Assembly: GCF_006636205.1 (NCBI RefSeq)
Contig: NZ_VIGB01000003.1
Span: forward strand, 3,152,501 to 3,216,500
Origin: Kitasatospora acidiphila
GTDB taxonomy: Bacteria > Actinomycetota > Actinomycetes > Streptomycetales > Streptomycetaceae
Reading direction: 5' to 3'
Length of the DNA stretch: 64,000 nt
Position 1 is the first letter of the stretch. Each line of letters begins with the position of its first letter. Under the pieces are notes generated by a model that made no database searches, was not told the origin of the DNA, and saw only the letters and a list, made by a program, of their open reading frames with translations. This document shows positions 1 through 8,086 of this stretch, piece after piece. Both the position numbers and the translations under genes were made by a program.

Positions 1-148
1 CCGTCCGCGCAGATGCGTGTCCGGTGCTCCCTGCCGAGCGACTAGAGAACAGTACGCCCCGCTCGCGGCTGATGCAAACAGTGCCCGGCCACCGATGCGG
101 CCGACTCCCCGCTCCAGGTTTCCGCGCAGGCTCGCCCCGACCCAACCC

Positions 149-207
149 TTGAGCGATCGCTCAAACCTCTGCCATAGTGACCGCCAGGCAGTTGAGCAGT
201 CGCTCAA
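149..207 (+). promoter_or_regulatory. Paired TetR-type operators with embedded promoter
   Basis: Two inverted repeats of the form TTGAGC-N4-GCTCAA lie at 149-164 (perfect 16-bp palindrome, centre GATC) and 192-207 (centre AGTC), with centres 43 bp apart, about four helical turns. The first overlaps a possible -35 element (TTGAGC, 149-154) placed 18 nt before a possible -10 element (CATAGT, 173-178). The second would fall in the transcribed leader, 24 bp before the ATG at 232. Such sites are typical of TetR-family operators. The nearest candidate regulator is the TetR gene at 1814, last gene of the operon they precede, so autoregulation is inferred. Confidence 0.65.
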
Positions 208-231
208 AAGCACTCGGGGAACGGAACTGCC

Positions 232-1008
232 ATGCCCAGCACCGTCCGACGACCGAAACCTCTCTACGTCGAGACCCTGATCGCTGCGGACCAGGAACTC
301 GTCTGGAACCTGACCCAGCTCCCGCAGCACCATCAGCGCTGGGACGCGCGCTTCACCCGGATCAGTTACCTCCCGTCCACGGACCCTGCCGCACCGGTGC
401 GCTTCCGCTATGTCCTCGGCCTCCCGGAGAGGGCGAGCAGAACGGCCAGGGCGAACGAACCGATCGAGGGACCGCGCCGCGGGCCGCGGTTGACCGGCGT
501 CGGCATCACGACGGCTGATCGCTGCCGCCCGGACGGCAGCCGGATCAGCGCGCTGCGATTCCGTGCCGACAGCGCGCTGTCACCGCTCGGCGAGGGCGCG
601 GGCTACTGGCGCTACCGGGCCGATCCGGCGGGCGTCAGGTTCAGCACCGGCTACGACTACCGGCCCTGGCCCGGCCGCCTGGGCGCCGCGGCGGACCGAT
701 GGTGCGTCCGCCCGCTGGTCGGCTGGCTCACCGCCTGGTCCTTCGACCGGCTGCGGCTCTGGGCCGAGCGCGGCATCCCGCCCGAGCGTTCGCGTCGGCA
801 GGCGACCGCCGAGGTGATGGCCCGGTCATCGGCGGTCGTGCTGGCGGCTCTGCTTCTCGGCCCGGCCGCCGGCCTGCCGCTGCTGGCCCTCGTTCTACTC
901 CTGCCCCCGCTGCCGGACACACCCGCCGCCCGACGGTGCCGGCGGCAGCCGGCAAGCCGCGCCAGCGCCCGGGCTCCGCGCCTGCTCACCACCCTGGAGG
1001 ATCCGTGA
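232..1008 (+). CDS. SRPBCC-like protein with C-terminal membrane segment
   Basis: A 258-residue protein of unknown function. The first 150 residues look like a SRPBCC/polyketide-cyclase-type ligand-binding fold: it opens with a strand typical of the family (YVETLIAADQELVWNLTQ) and ends with a conserved-looking YDYRPWPGRLG stretch. A hydrophobic segment near residues 200-225, rich in Leu and Ala, is probably membrane-inserted, followed by an Arg-rich tail. The ATG at 232 is preceded by a purine-rich GGGGAACGGAA stretch. Its stop overlaps the GTG of the next gene by four bases (GTGA), so the two are probably translationally coupled. Ligand and role are unknown; control by the downstream TetR protein is inferred from the two operators just upstream. 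Confidence 0.7.
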   Translation: MPSTVRRPKPLYVETLIAADQELVWNLTQLPQHHQRWDARFTRISYLPSTDPAAPVRFRYVLGLPERASRTARANEPIEGPRRGPRLTGVGITTADRCRPDGSRISALRFRADSALSPLGEGAGYWRYRADPAGVRFSTGYDYRPWPGRLGAAADRWCVRPLVGWLTAWSFDRLRLWAERGIPPERSRRQATAEVMARSSAVVLAALLLGPAAGLPLLALVLLLPPLPDTPAARRCRRQPASRASARAPRLLTTLEDP

Positions 1009-1745
1009 CCACGACCACCGGCATGACCACGCCCGTCACCGCGGCCGCCCCGGCCACGGCCACCGAGTCGATCTTCCGCCGAGCGATCGGACCGGCCTTC
1101 GAACTCCTGCACCCGCAGATGCAGCGGCGGTTCGGCTTTTCCAGCGAGTCCAAGATCGCCTGCCTCGGTACCGGCCGGATGGAGCAGGTCTGGCACGGCT
1201 CGAACCTGCTACGACCGTTCCTGCGCTTGGGTGCGACCCGCAATCTGCTCTTTCCGGAACAGGGCCGGGACATCGACTTCACCATCGCCAACTACGCGTA
1301 CCGCGACCGGTTCGGTCGGGAGACGGTCACCTTCGTCAGGACCTTCCAGTTCACCCGGCCGCGCCGCTTCGACGCCACCATGGTCGCCTCGGACCGGCAC
1401 CCGAAGCTGGTGCTCGACTATCTGGGCACCCATCAGCACATCGCCGCCGACCTGCGGTTCCGCGTCACCAGGAGCGGCGGTCTGCTGATCACCTCGCAGG
1501 ACCAGCGGTTCACCGGCCTGCCCGGCGCACCGCGCTGCCCCGCGATGGTCACCGGCCAGGCCCGCGTCCACGAGTGGTTCGACGACCGGGCCGACTGCTT
1601 CCGGATCAACGTGCAGGTGACCAATCCCGTCCTCGGGCCGGTGATCGGCTACGCGGGCTCGTTCCGGGCCGAGTTCATACCGGTGACGGACGCAGCCGCG
1701 ATCCCGCACCATGTGCGGCCGGTGCGCGAGCAGGCCCGGAGCTGA
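1005..1745 (+). CDS. DUF4166 domain protein
   Basis: A 246-residue protein resembling DUF4166 proteins, often found in actinobacteria beside membrane or oxidoreductase proteins; no biochemical role is established. Visible features are an N-terminal FRRAIGPAFELLHPQMQRRF segment and a middle part rich in short beta-strand-like runs (residues 75-220). There is no signal peptide or transmembrane segment, so it is probably cytoplasmic. I start it at the GTG at 1005 because GGAGG lies five bases upstream and the GTGA overlap with the preceding stop suggests coupled translation. It sits second in an operon of SRPBCC-like gene, this gene and tetR. Confidence 0.75.
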   Translation: MTTTTGMTTPVTAAAPATATESIFRRAIGPAFELLHPQMQRRFGFSSESKIACLGTGRMEQVWHGSNLLRPFLRLGATRNLLFPEQGRDIDFTIANYAYRDRFGRETVTFVRTFQFTRPRRFDATMVASDRHPKLVLDYLGTHQHIAADLRFRVTRSGGLLITSQDQRFTGLPGAPRCPAMVTGQARVHEWFDDRADCFRINVQVTNPVLGPVIGYAGSFRAEFIPVTDAAAIPHHVRPVREQARS

Positions 1746-1813
1746 GGCATGCGCACCTGCCCGAGTCACGCGTGGCCCAGGGTGCCGCCGACCCGGCCGA
1801 TACCCTGCTCGGC

Positions 1814-2458
1814 ATGAGCGACACACGGGAGCGCCTGATGGCGGCCGCGATCAGCCTGATGAAGCGGCAGGGGATCTCGGGTGTCTCGGCGCGCACGATC
1901 GCCGCCGAGTGCGGGGCCAACCAGGCGCTGGTCTTCTACCACTTCAAGACGGTCGAGGGCCTGCTCGCCGCGGCCGCGGTGCGGGAGACCGAGAACCGGC
2001 TGGCGCTGTACCGGCCGGCGCTGGCGGCGGCGGGCTCGCTGCGCGAACTGCTGCGGGTCGGCCGTGAGCTGCACGAAACCGAACGGGCCGACGGATCGGT
2101 CGCGCTGCTGGGCCAGTTCCTGGCGGGAGCCTCCACCTATCCGCAGTTGGCCGAGGCGAGCGTGGCGGCGCTTCGGTTGTGGACCGATGAGGTGGAGGCG
2201 GTGCTGCTGCGGCTCTTCGCGGACCATCCGCTGGCCGAGCTGCTGGACCTGCCGGGGCTGGCCCGTGCGGTGTCGGCCTCGTTCATCGGCCTGGAGCTGT
2301 ACGAGGGCGTGGACCCGGCGGGTGCGGCAGCGGCCTTCGAGGCGCTGGACCGGTTGGGCGTGCTGGTCGAGGTGGTGGACGGGCTGGGCCCGGTCGCGAA
2401 CCGCGCGGTCCGGGTAGCGCTGCGGCGCAGCGCTACCCGGACCGCGAACGGCGGCTGA
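1814..2458 (+). CDS. TetR-family transcriptional regulator
   Basis: A 214-residue TetR-type repressor. Residues 3-50 form the helix-turn-helix, including the recognition-helix region ECGANQALVFYHFKTVEGLL characteristic of the family; the rest is an all-helical ligand-binding domain of unknown specificity. The ATG at 1814 has no clear Shine-Dalgarno; an in-frame GTG at 1772 is possible but no better supported. It ends six bases before the stop of convergent mmsA, and its last codons lie inside a 43-nt palindrome. It most likely binds the two TTGAGC-N4-GCTCAA operators upstream of its own operon, which is inference from position and site form. It could also affect mmsA, but no matching site was seen there. 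Confidence 0.85.
   Translation: MSDTRERLMAAAISLMKRQGISGVSARTIAAECGANQALVFYHFKTVEGLLAAAAVRETENRLALYRPALAAAGSLRELLRVGRELHETERADGSVALLGQFLAGASTYPQLAEASVAALRLWTDEVEAVLLRLFADHPLAELLDLPGLARAVSASFIGLELYEGVDPAGAAAAFEALDRLGVLVEVVDGLGPVANRAVRVALRRSATRTANGG
2404..2446. terminator. 43-nt near-perfect palindrome, probable bidirectional terminator
   Basis: Two perfect 21-nt arms (2404-2424 and 2426-2446) are separated by one base, inside the last codons of tetR and just before the convergent stop of mmsA. Either transcript would fold into a very stable GC-rich hairpin. There is no U tract, as is usual in streptomycetes. Its place between two convergent genes with only six bases between stop codons makes a shared terminator the simplest reading. 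Confidence 0.6.
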
Positions 2459-2464
2459 GCCCGG

Positions 2465-4000
2465 TCAGCTGTTGGTCGGGAACCCGAGGTTGATCCCGCC
2501 GTGCGAGGGGTCCAGCCAGCGCTGGGTGACCGCCTTGCCCCGGGTGAAGAACTGCACGCCGTCCGCGCCGTAGGCGTGCGCGTCGCCGAAGAGCGAGGCC
2601 TTCCAGCCGCCGAAGGAGTAGTAGGCGACGGGGACCGGGATCGGCACGTTGATGCCGATCATGCCGACCTCGACCTCGTGCTGGAAGCGCCGGGCGGCGC
2701 CGCCGTCGTTGGTGAAGACGGCCGTGCCGTTGCCGTAGGGGTTGGCGTTGATCAGCGCCAGGCCCTCCTCGTAGGAGGAGACCCGGACCACCGAGAGGAC
2801 GGGGCCGAAGATCTCGTCGGTGTAGACGGACATGCCCGGCTTGACGTGGTCGAACAGGGTCGGGCCGAGCCAGAAGCCGTCGGCGGTGGAGTCGCCGTTG
2901 GCGTCCTCGGCCGTGATCAGGTGCTTTCGGCCGTCGACGACCAGCTCGGCGCCGTCGGCGAGGCCGGACTCGACATAGGCGGTGACCTTGTCCCGGTGCT
3001 GGCCGGTGACCAGCGGGCCCATCTCGGAGTCGCCGTTGCAGCCGGGGCCGACCTTGAGGCCGGCCATCCGCTCCTTGATCCTCTCGACCAGTTCGTCACC
3101 GATCGGGTCGACCGCGACCAGCACCGAGACCGCCATGCAGCGCTCACCGGCCGCACCGAAGCCGGCGTTGACCGCGGCGTCGGCGCTCAGCTCCAGGTCG
3201 GCGTCGGGGAGCACCAGCATGTGGTTCTTGGCGCCGCCGAGCGCCTGCACCCGCTTGCCGTAGCGCGTGCCGGTCTCGTAGACGTAGCGGGCGATCGGGG
3301 TGGAGCCGACGAAGCTGACCGACTTGATGTCGGGGTGCTCCAGCAGCCGGTCGACGGCGACCTTGTCGCCGTGCACCACGTTGAACACCCCGTCCGGCAG
3401 CCCGGCCTCCTGCCACAGCCGGGCGAGGAAGTTCGCCGCCGAGGGGTCCTTCTCGGAGGGCTTGAGCACCACGGTGTTGCCGGCCGCGATGGCGATGGGG
3501 AAGAACCACATCGGCACCATCGCCGGGAAGTTGAACGGCGAGATGACGGCGACCGGGCCGAGCGGCTGCCGGATCGAGTAGACGTCGATCCCGGTGGAGG
3601 CCTGCTCGGTGAAGCCGCCCTTGAGCAACTGCGGGATCCCGCAGGCGTATTCGAGGACCTCCTGGCCGCGGGCGAGCTCGCCGAGCGCGTCCGAGTGGAC
3701 CTTGCCGTGCTCGGAGACGATCAGCGCGGCCAGTTCGTCCTTGCGGGCGTCGAACAGCTCGCGGAACTTGAACAGCACGGCGGTGCGCCTGGCGAGCGAG
3801 GTGTGCCGCCACTCGGCGAACGCGGCGGCAGCGGCGGCCACCGCCTGGTCGACCTCGGCCACCTCGGCGAAGTCCACCTGGCCGGTGGTCCGACCGGTGG
3901 CCGGGTCGTAGATGTCGCCGCGGCGGGGCGCCGCGCCGGCGGTCGGCACCGGGGCGCCGCCGATCCAGTGGACGACATGCTTCTCAGCGGGCTTGGTCAC
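2465..4000 (-). CDS. mmsA: CoA-acylating methylmalonate-semialdehyde dehydrogenase
   Basis: A 511-residue aldehyde dehydrogenase of the MmsA type, which converts malonate or methylmalonate semialdehyde with NAD+ and CoA to acetyl-CoA or propionyl-CoA. The nucleophile is Cys288 in GAAGERCMA, and the cofactor region includes SPFNFPAMVPMWFFP and VVLKPSEKDPS. MmsA-type signs are the GINVPIPVPVAYYSFGGWK block and the lack of the usual LELGGK catalytic Glu motif (here QALGGAKNH), as expected for CoA-acylating members. It starts at a GTG nine bases after GGAGG. In this neighbourhood it would take malonate semialdehyde from beta-alanine, besides its role in valine catabolism. A promoter candidate lies at 4035-4063. 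Confidence 0.93.
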   Translation of the reverse strand: MTKPAEKHVVHWIGGAPVPTAGAAPRRGDIYDPATGRTTGQVDFAEVAEVDQAVAAAAAAFAEWRHTSLARRTAVLFKFRELFDARKDELAALIVSEHGKVHSDALGELARGQEVLEYACGIPQLLKGGFTEQASTGIDVYSIRQPLGPVAVISPFNFPAMVPMWFFPIAIAAGNTVVLKPSEKDPSAANFLARLWQEAGLPDGVFNVVHGDKVAVDRLLEHPDIKSVSFVGSTPIARYVYETGTRYGKRVQALGGAKNHMLVLPDADLELSADAAVNAGFGAAGERCMAVSVLVAVDPIGDELVERIKERMAGLKVGPGCNGDSEMGPLVTGQHRDKVTAYVESGLADGAELVVDGRKHLITAEDANGDSTADGFWLGPTLFDHVKPGMSVYTDEIFGPVLSVVRVSSYEEGLALINANPYGNGTAVFTNDGGAARRFQHEVEVGMIGINVPIPVPVAYYSFGGWKASLFGDAHAYGADGVQFFTRGKAVTQRWLDPSHGGINLGFPTNS

Positions 4001-4034
4001 GGTGCTCTGCCTCCAGATCGCGGGCTCTCACTCC

Positions 4035-4063
4035 AGTCTGGCCACCCCGCGCAGGCCACTCAA
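4035..4063 (-). promoter_or_regulatory. Candidate mmsA promoter
   Basis: On the minus strand, TTGAGT (4058-4063) and CAGACT (4035-4040) are separated by 17 nt and lie about 35-60 bases before the mmsA GTG. The -35 match is good and the -10 match is modest. No operator palindrome was seen around it. Confidence 0.35.
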
Positions 4064-4130
4064 CGAGCACACTGACGGGGATCGCCCTTTTGGCCTTACA
4101 TCCCGTAGGGCCCATCGGTCTGCCGCCGCC

Positions 4131-4589
4131 TCACAGATGCTCACCGGACTCGGCGAGCGCGGCGGCCGCCTCGTGCAGCACCAGCTCCAGCAGCATCGGA
4201 TCGGTCAGCGCCCCCGACCCGTCGGGCGGCACCAACCAGTGCAGCCCCCGCTCGCCACGTCGGGGGTGCGGCACCATGATCCAGCTGCCGTCGCCCGCGG
4301 CCCGGACCCCGGTGCCGATCCAGCGGGCCGCCGTGCCGGCCGGTACGAAGAAGGCCACCGTGTCATAGCCCGGATCGAACAGCACGGGGCCGGCACCCGG
4401 CAGTCCGTCCAGCAGCCGCTGGGACGGCCGGCCCAGCCGGCCGGGGACGATCAGCACGTCCCAGCACCGGCCGGCGGGCAGCAGCGCGGTGCCGAGCGCC
4501 GACCGCTCCCACTCGCGCCGGCAGGCGTCCGGATCCGGTGCGGCGGCGACCAGCCAGGCCACGGCGTCGGCAGGTGGGGTGATGTCCAC
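4131..4589 (-). CDS. Degenerate Prim-Pol-like protein
   Basis: A roughly 152-residue protein that aligns by eye with the Prim-Pol-like protein at 48995: both share a WERSALGTALLPAGRCWDVL-type segment, a central (V/L)FF(V/F)xxGTA run and an aromatic-Leu-xx-Pro-Pro end. The acidic metal-binding pair expected of an active primase-polymerase domain is not visible (here WDVLIVPG), so I infer a non-catalytic or ligand-binding role. I chose the GTG at 4589 because GAGGAG precedes it; a GTG at 4637 would add 16 residues but lacks a ribosome site. It lies between mmsA and an aldehyde dehydrogenase on the same strand, and a link to amine catabolism is unproven. Confidence 0.6.
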   Translation of the reverse strand: MDITPPADAVAWLVAAAPDPDACRREWERSALGTALLPAGRCWDVLIVPGRLGRPSQRLLDGLPGAGPVLFDPGYDTVAFFVPAGTAARWIGTGVRAAGDGSWIMVPHPRRGERGLHWLVPPDGSGALTDPMLLELVLHEAAAALAESGEHL

Positions 4590-4649
4590 GGGTCTCCTCG
4601 CTCCGCTCGCCGGCGGGCTTCTGGCAGCCGCCGTCACCAGCAGGAGAGC

Positions 4650-4666
4650 GAGCCGGGCCCCGGCTC
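4650..4666 (-). terminator. Hairpin after the aminobutyraldehyde dehydrogenase gene
   Basis: Arms GAGCCGGG and CCCGGCTC with a single-base centre lie 23 bases beyond the stop of the minus-strand dehydrogenase at 4689. It may end that transcript, but the arms are short and there is no U run. Confidence 0.35.
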
Positions 4667-4688
4667 TTACACGGGTTCCGGGACCGCG

Positions 4689-6209
4689 TCAGCCCCGATC
4701 GCCGAAGACCGTGCGGTGCCAGTCCTTCCGGGCCACCGCCGTGGTGTCGTACATGACGTGCTTGACCTGGGTGTACTCGTCCAGCGAGTACTGCGACATG
4801 TCCTTGCCGTACCCGGAGGCCTTGTAGCCGCCGTGCGGCATCTCGCTGATGATCGGGATGTGGTCGTTCACCCAGACGCACCCGGCCGCCAGCTCCCGGG
4901 TGGCGCGCAGCGAGCGGTGCACGTCGCGGGTCCAGGCGGAGGCGGCCAGGCCGTACGGGGTGTCGTTGGCCAGCCGCAGTCCCTCGTCGTCGGCGTCGAA
5001 GGGCAGCACCACCAGCACCGGGCCGAAGACCTCGCCCTGCACCACCTCGCTCCGCTGGTCCGCGCCGGTGATCAGGGTGGGCAGGTAGTAGGCGCCGCGG
5101 GTCAGGTCGGTGCCGTCGTGGCCGACGCCGGGCCGCTCGCCGCCGGTGACCACGGTGGCGCCGTAGCCGCGGGCCCGCTCGACGAAGCCGGCCACCCGGT
5201 CGCGGTGGGCGAACGAGACAAGCGGGCCGAGGTCGGTCCGCGGGTTGTGCGGGTCGCCGAGCCGGATCCGACCGAACAACTCGGCGACGCCGGCCACGAA
5301 GTCGTCGTACAGCGGGCGCTGCACATAGGCGCGGGTCGCGGCGGTGCAGTCCTGGCCGCTGTTGATCAGCGCGCCGGCCACCGCTCCGTGCACCGCCGCC
5401 TCCAGGTCGGCGTCCTCGAAGACCACGAACGGGGCCTTGCCGCCGAGCTCCAGATGGGTGCGCTTGACGGTGGCGGTGGCCAGCTCGGCGACCCGCTTTC
5501 CGACGACGGTGGAACCGGTGAACGAGACCATCGCGACGCCGGGGTGGCCGATCAGGTGCTCGCCGGCGTCCCGACCCGCACCCGTGACCACGTTGACCAC
5601 GCCGTCCGGGATCCCGGCCGCGGTGCAGGCGCGCGCGAACATCAGCGAGGTGAGCGGGGTGAGCTCGGCGGGCTTCAGCACCACGGTGTTGCCGGCCGCG
5701 ATGGCCGGCAGGATCTTCCAGGCGGCCATCTGCAGCGGGTAGTTCCAGGGCGCGATGGAGCCGATCACGCCGATCGGCTCGCGCCGCACGTAGGAGGTGT
5801 GGTCGCCCGAGTACTCGCCGGCCGCCTTGCCCTCCAGGTTGCGGGCGGCGCCGGCGAAGAAGGCCGTGTTGTCGATGGTGCCGGGCACGTCGAACTCGGT
5901 GGACAGCTTGATCGGCTTGCCGGTCTGCGCGGTCTCCACCCGGGCGAAGTCCTCGGCGTGCTCGGCCAGGATCGCGCTCAGTCGCAGCAGTGCCTCGGAG
6001 CGGGCACCGGGGGTGGCGCCGGCCCACTCGGGCAGGGCGGCGGTGGCGGCGGCCACGGCGGCGTCCACGTCGTCGGTGGAGGCGAGCCGGATCCGCTGGA
6101 CGCTGCTGCCATCGGCCGGGTTGACCACGTCGAACGGCTCGTAGCCGCTACCGGCGCCGGCTCTGCCGCCGATGTACTGCGCGCCGTCCTCGAAGTTGCT
6201 GAGCTCCAT
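4689..6209 (-). CDS. Gamma-aminobutyraldehyde dehydrogenase family protein
   Basis: A 506-residue NAD-dependent aldehyde dehydrogenase of the PatD/Prr type, which oxidises 4-aminobutanal from putrescine to GABA. Catalytic residues are clear: Asn156 (PWNYP), Glu254 (LELGGK) and Cys288 (NSGQDCTAATR). The tail motif DEYTQVKHVMYD is typical of the group. It starts at an ATG after GGAGGAG and is divergent from the PucR-type regulator, with about 190 bp between them. It is a paralogue of the dehydrogenase at 9617, which has the same motifs. Substrate is inferred from family; 3-aminopropanal or other omega-amino aldehydes are equally possible. Confidence 0.85.
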   Translation of the reverse strand: MELSNFEDGAQYIGGRAGAGSGYEPFDVVNPADGSSVQRIRLASTDDVDAAVAAATAALPEWAGATPGARSEALLRLSAILAEHAEDFARVETAQTGKPIKLSTEFDVPGTIDNTAFFAGAARNLEGKAAGEYSGDHTSYVRREPIGVIGSIAPWNYPLQMAAWKILPAIAAGNTVVLKPAELTPLTSLMFARACTAAGIPDGVVNVVTGAGRDAGEHLIGHPGVAMVSFTGSTVVGKRVAELATATVKRTHLELGGKAPFVVFEDADLEAAVHGAVAGALINSGQDCTAATRAYVQRPLYDDFVAGVAELFGRIRLGDPHNPRTDLGPLVSFAHRDRVAGFVERARGYGATVVTGGERPGVGHDGTDLTRGAYYLPTLITGADQRSEVVQGEVFGPVLVVLPFDADDEGLRLANDTPYGLAASAWTRDVHRSLRATRELAAGCVWVNDHIPIISEMPHGGYKASGYGKDMSQYSLDEYTQVKHVMYDTTAVARKDWHRTVFGDRG

Positions 6210-6330
6210 GGGTCGGGTTCTCCTCCATCGGGTTCGTGCCGCCGACCCTGCCCGTCGCCGCCGACCCGGGCAAGGGACACACCGACAGTCGCACCGCGAA
6301 GCGGTTTACACGGTGGAAGCCTCCTGACGG

Positions 6331-6386
6331 AGTGACAGGTCGTCATCCGGATGCATGATTCAGCTGACAACCTGTTTCCCTCGTCA
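6331..6386. promoter_or_regulatory. Divergent control region with candidate operator
   Basis: Between the aldehyde dehydrogenase and the divergent PucR gene lies a perfect 10-bp palindrome CATCCGGATG (6344-6353), flanked by the inverted hexamers ACAGGT and ACCTGT about 30 bp apart. A PucR-type regulator acting on itself and on the dehydrogenase is plausible from the arrangement only; no consensus was available to compare. Confidence 0.35.
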
Positions 6387-6399
6387 AGGAGGCACCGCC

Positions 6400-8079
6400 G
6401 TGCTGCCCACCGTCGCCCGAGTGCTCGACCTTGATGTGATGCGGCGCGGCCTGCCGCAGGTGGTGGCGGCTGCCGACCGGCTGGACCGTCCGGTGCGCTG
6501 GGTGCACGTCAGCGAGCTGCCTGACGTGGCGGGGATGCTGCAGGGCGGGGAGCTGGTGCTGACCACCGGGATCGCGCTGCCCGAGGACCGCGAGGGGCTG
6601 GCCCGCTACGTCCGGGAACTGGTGGAGGTGGGCGCGGTCGGTCTGGTGGTCGAGTTCGGCCGCCGCTACTTCGACACGCTGCCCCGGGCCCTGGTGCACG
6701 CCGCCGAGCAGCGCGGCCTGCCGCTGGTGGTGCTGCGGCGGGAGATCCGGTTCGTCGCGGTGACCGAGGCGGTGCACGCCCTGGTGGTGAACGCGCAGCT
6801 GGAGCAGCTGCGGGCGTCCGAGGCGGTGCACCAGGTCTTCAACGAGCTGGCGGTGGAGGGTGCCGAGCCGACCGAGGTGCTGCGCCAGATCGCCCGGATG
6901 GCCGGGCACCCGGTGGTGCTGGAGAACCTCAGCCACCAGGTGCTGGCGCACGACCCGGCCGGGCGCACCGAGGACGAGCTGCTGGAGCACTGGGAGCGCC
7001 GCTCGCGGGCGGTCCGGCCGACCGGGCGGACCGGCCATGATCCGCGCAGCGGCTGGCTGGTGACCGCGGTGGGGGCACGCGGCGAGGACTGGGGGCGGCT
7101 GGTGCTGGTGGGCGATCCGGGCCCGGTGCCCGGCGAGGCTCCGCACCCGGCCGCGATGCTGCTGGAGCGCGGTGCGGCGACGCTGGCGCTCAACCGGCTG
7201 CTGGTGCGGGACCGGGAGAGCCTGGAGCGGCAGACGCATCGCACGCTGCTGTCCGGGATCCTGACCCACGCCCTGACCGTCTCCGAAGTGGCGCTGCGCG
7301 CCCAGGCGTTGGGGGTGCCGCTGGAGGGGCGGCGGCTGGTCGGGGTGGTGCTGCGGCGGCGCGGCGGACAACTGCCCGCGGCGCTGGAGGCGCAGGCCAG
7401 GCTGCGGGACTTCACCGAGCTCGCGGCCGGCGCGGCCCGTGGCAGCCGGCTTTCGGCGCTGGTCGGGGCGCTGGATGACGAGGGGGTGGGGCTGCTGATC
7501 GCGCTGGGCTCGCAGCAGGACGAGCACAGTTCGCTGGAGGCGTTCGCGGCGACGCTGCGCCGGATGGTGGCGGACAGCCGGACGGCCGCGGACGGCGCAC
7601 GGGAGGCGGCCGGCGGTCGGGAGGCGGCCGCACCGGTGGTGGCGGTGGGCTCCTCGGTGGGGTCGGTGCGGGATGCCCGGCGGACCCTGATGGAGGCCAC
7701 CCAGGTCGCGGATGCCGCACTGCACGACGCACCGGGGGCGCGCTCGGCCTCCTACTACCGGCTGCCGGACGTCCGGTTGCGCGGCCTGCTGCATCTGCTG
7801 CGCGACGATGCCCGGCTGCAGACCTATGTGGAGCGGGAGTTGGGTCCGCTGCTGGCCCATGACGCCGAACACGGCTCGCAGCTGGTGCAGTTGCTGCGGA
7901 TCTACCTGGAGCAGGGGCGCAACAAGTCGGCCGCGGCAGACGCAGCGCATCTGTCGCGGCCGAGCTTCTACGACCGGCTGCACAAGGTGGAGCGGATCCT
8001 GGCGGTCGACCTCGACCAGGTGGAGTCCTGCCTCTCGCTGCACGTCGCCCTGCTGGCACTGGACGCCGTGCGGCGCTGA
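6400..8079 (+). CDS. PucR-family transcriptional regulator (EpuRI-like)
   Basis: A 559-residue regulator with an N-terminal PucR sensory domain (about residues 5-130), a middle region, and a C-terminal PucR-type helix-turn-helix (about 490-550; NKSAAADAAHLSRPSFYDRL). I start it at the GTG at 6400 because AAGGAGG lies seven bases upstream. In S. coelicolor a PucR-like regulator of polyamine use, EpuRI (SCO5656), sits in a comparable setting between an aldehyde dehydrogenase and an aminotransferase, so this is likely its counterpart. That identity rests on context and family and was not tested by alignment. It probably senses a polyamine or a breakdown product. Confidence 0.82.
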   Translation: MLPTVARVLDLDVMRRGLPQVVAAADRLDRPVRWVHVSELPDVAGMLQGGELVLTTGIALPEDREGLARYVRELVEVGAVGLVVEFGRRYFDTLPRALVHAAEQRGLPLVVLRREIRFVAVTEAVHALVVNAQLEQLRASEAVHQVFNELAVEGAEPTEVLRQIARMAGHPVVLENLSHQVLAHDPAGRTEDELLEHWERRSRAVRPTGRTGHDPRSGWLVTAVGARGEDWGRLVLVGDPGPVPGEAPHPAAMLLERGAATLALNRLLVRDRESLERQTHRTLLSGILTHALTVSEVALRAQALGVPLEGRRLVGVVLRRRGGQLPAALEAQARLRDFTELAAGAARGSRLSALVGALDDEGVGLLIALGSQQDEHSSLEAFAATLRRMVADSRTAADGAREAAGGREAAAPVVAVGSSVGSVRDARRTLMEATQVADAALHDAPGARSASYYRLPDVRLRGLLHLLRDDARLQTYVERELGPLLAHDAEHGSQLVQLLRIYLEQGRNKSAAADAAHLSRPSFYDRLHKVERILAVDLDQVESCLSLHVALLALDAVRR

Positions 8080-8086
8080 CGGTACG

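Noticed and set aside
1..148. A coding region at the left edge
   Set aside because: Short overlapping frames without codon bias, start signals or recognisable sequence.
2501..6335. Very long open frames antisense to the dehydrogenase genes
   Set aside because: High-GC DNA leaves antisense frames open; their products are low-complexity Gly/Asp/Arg/Val strings with no family features.
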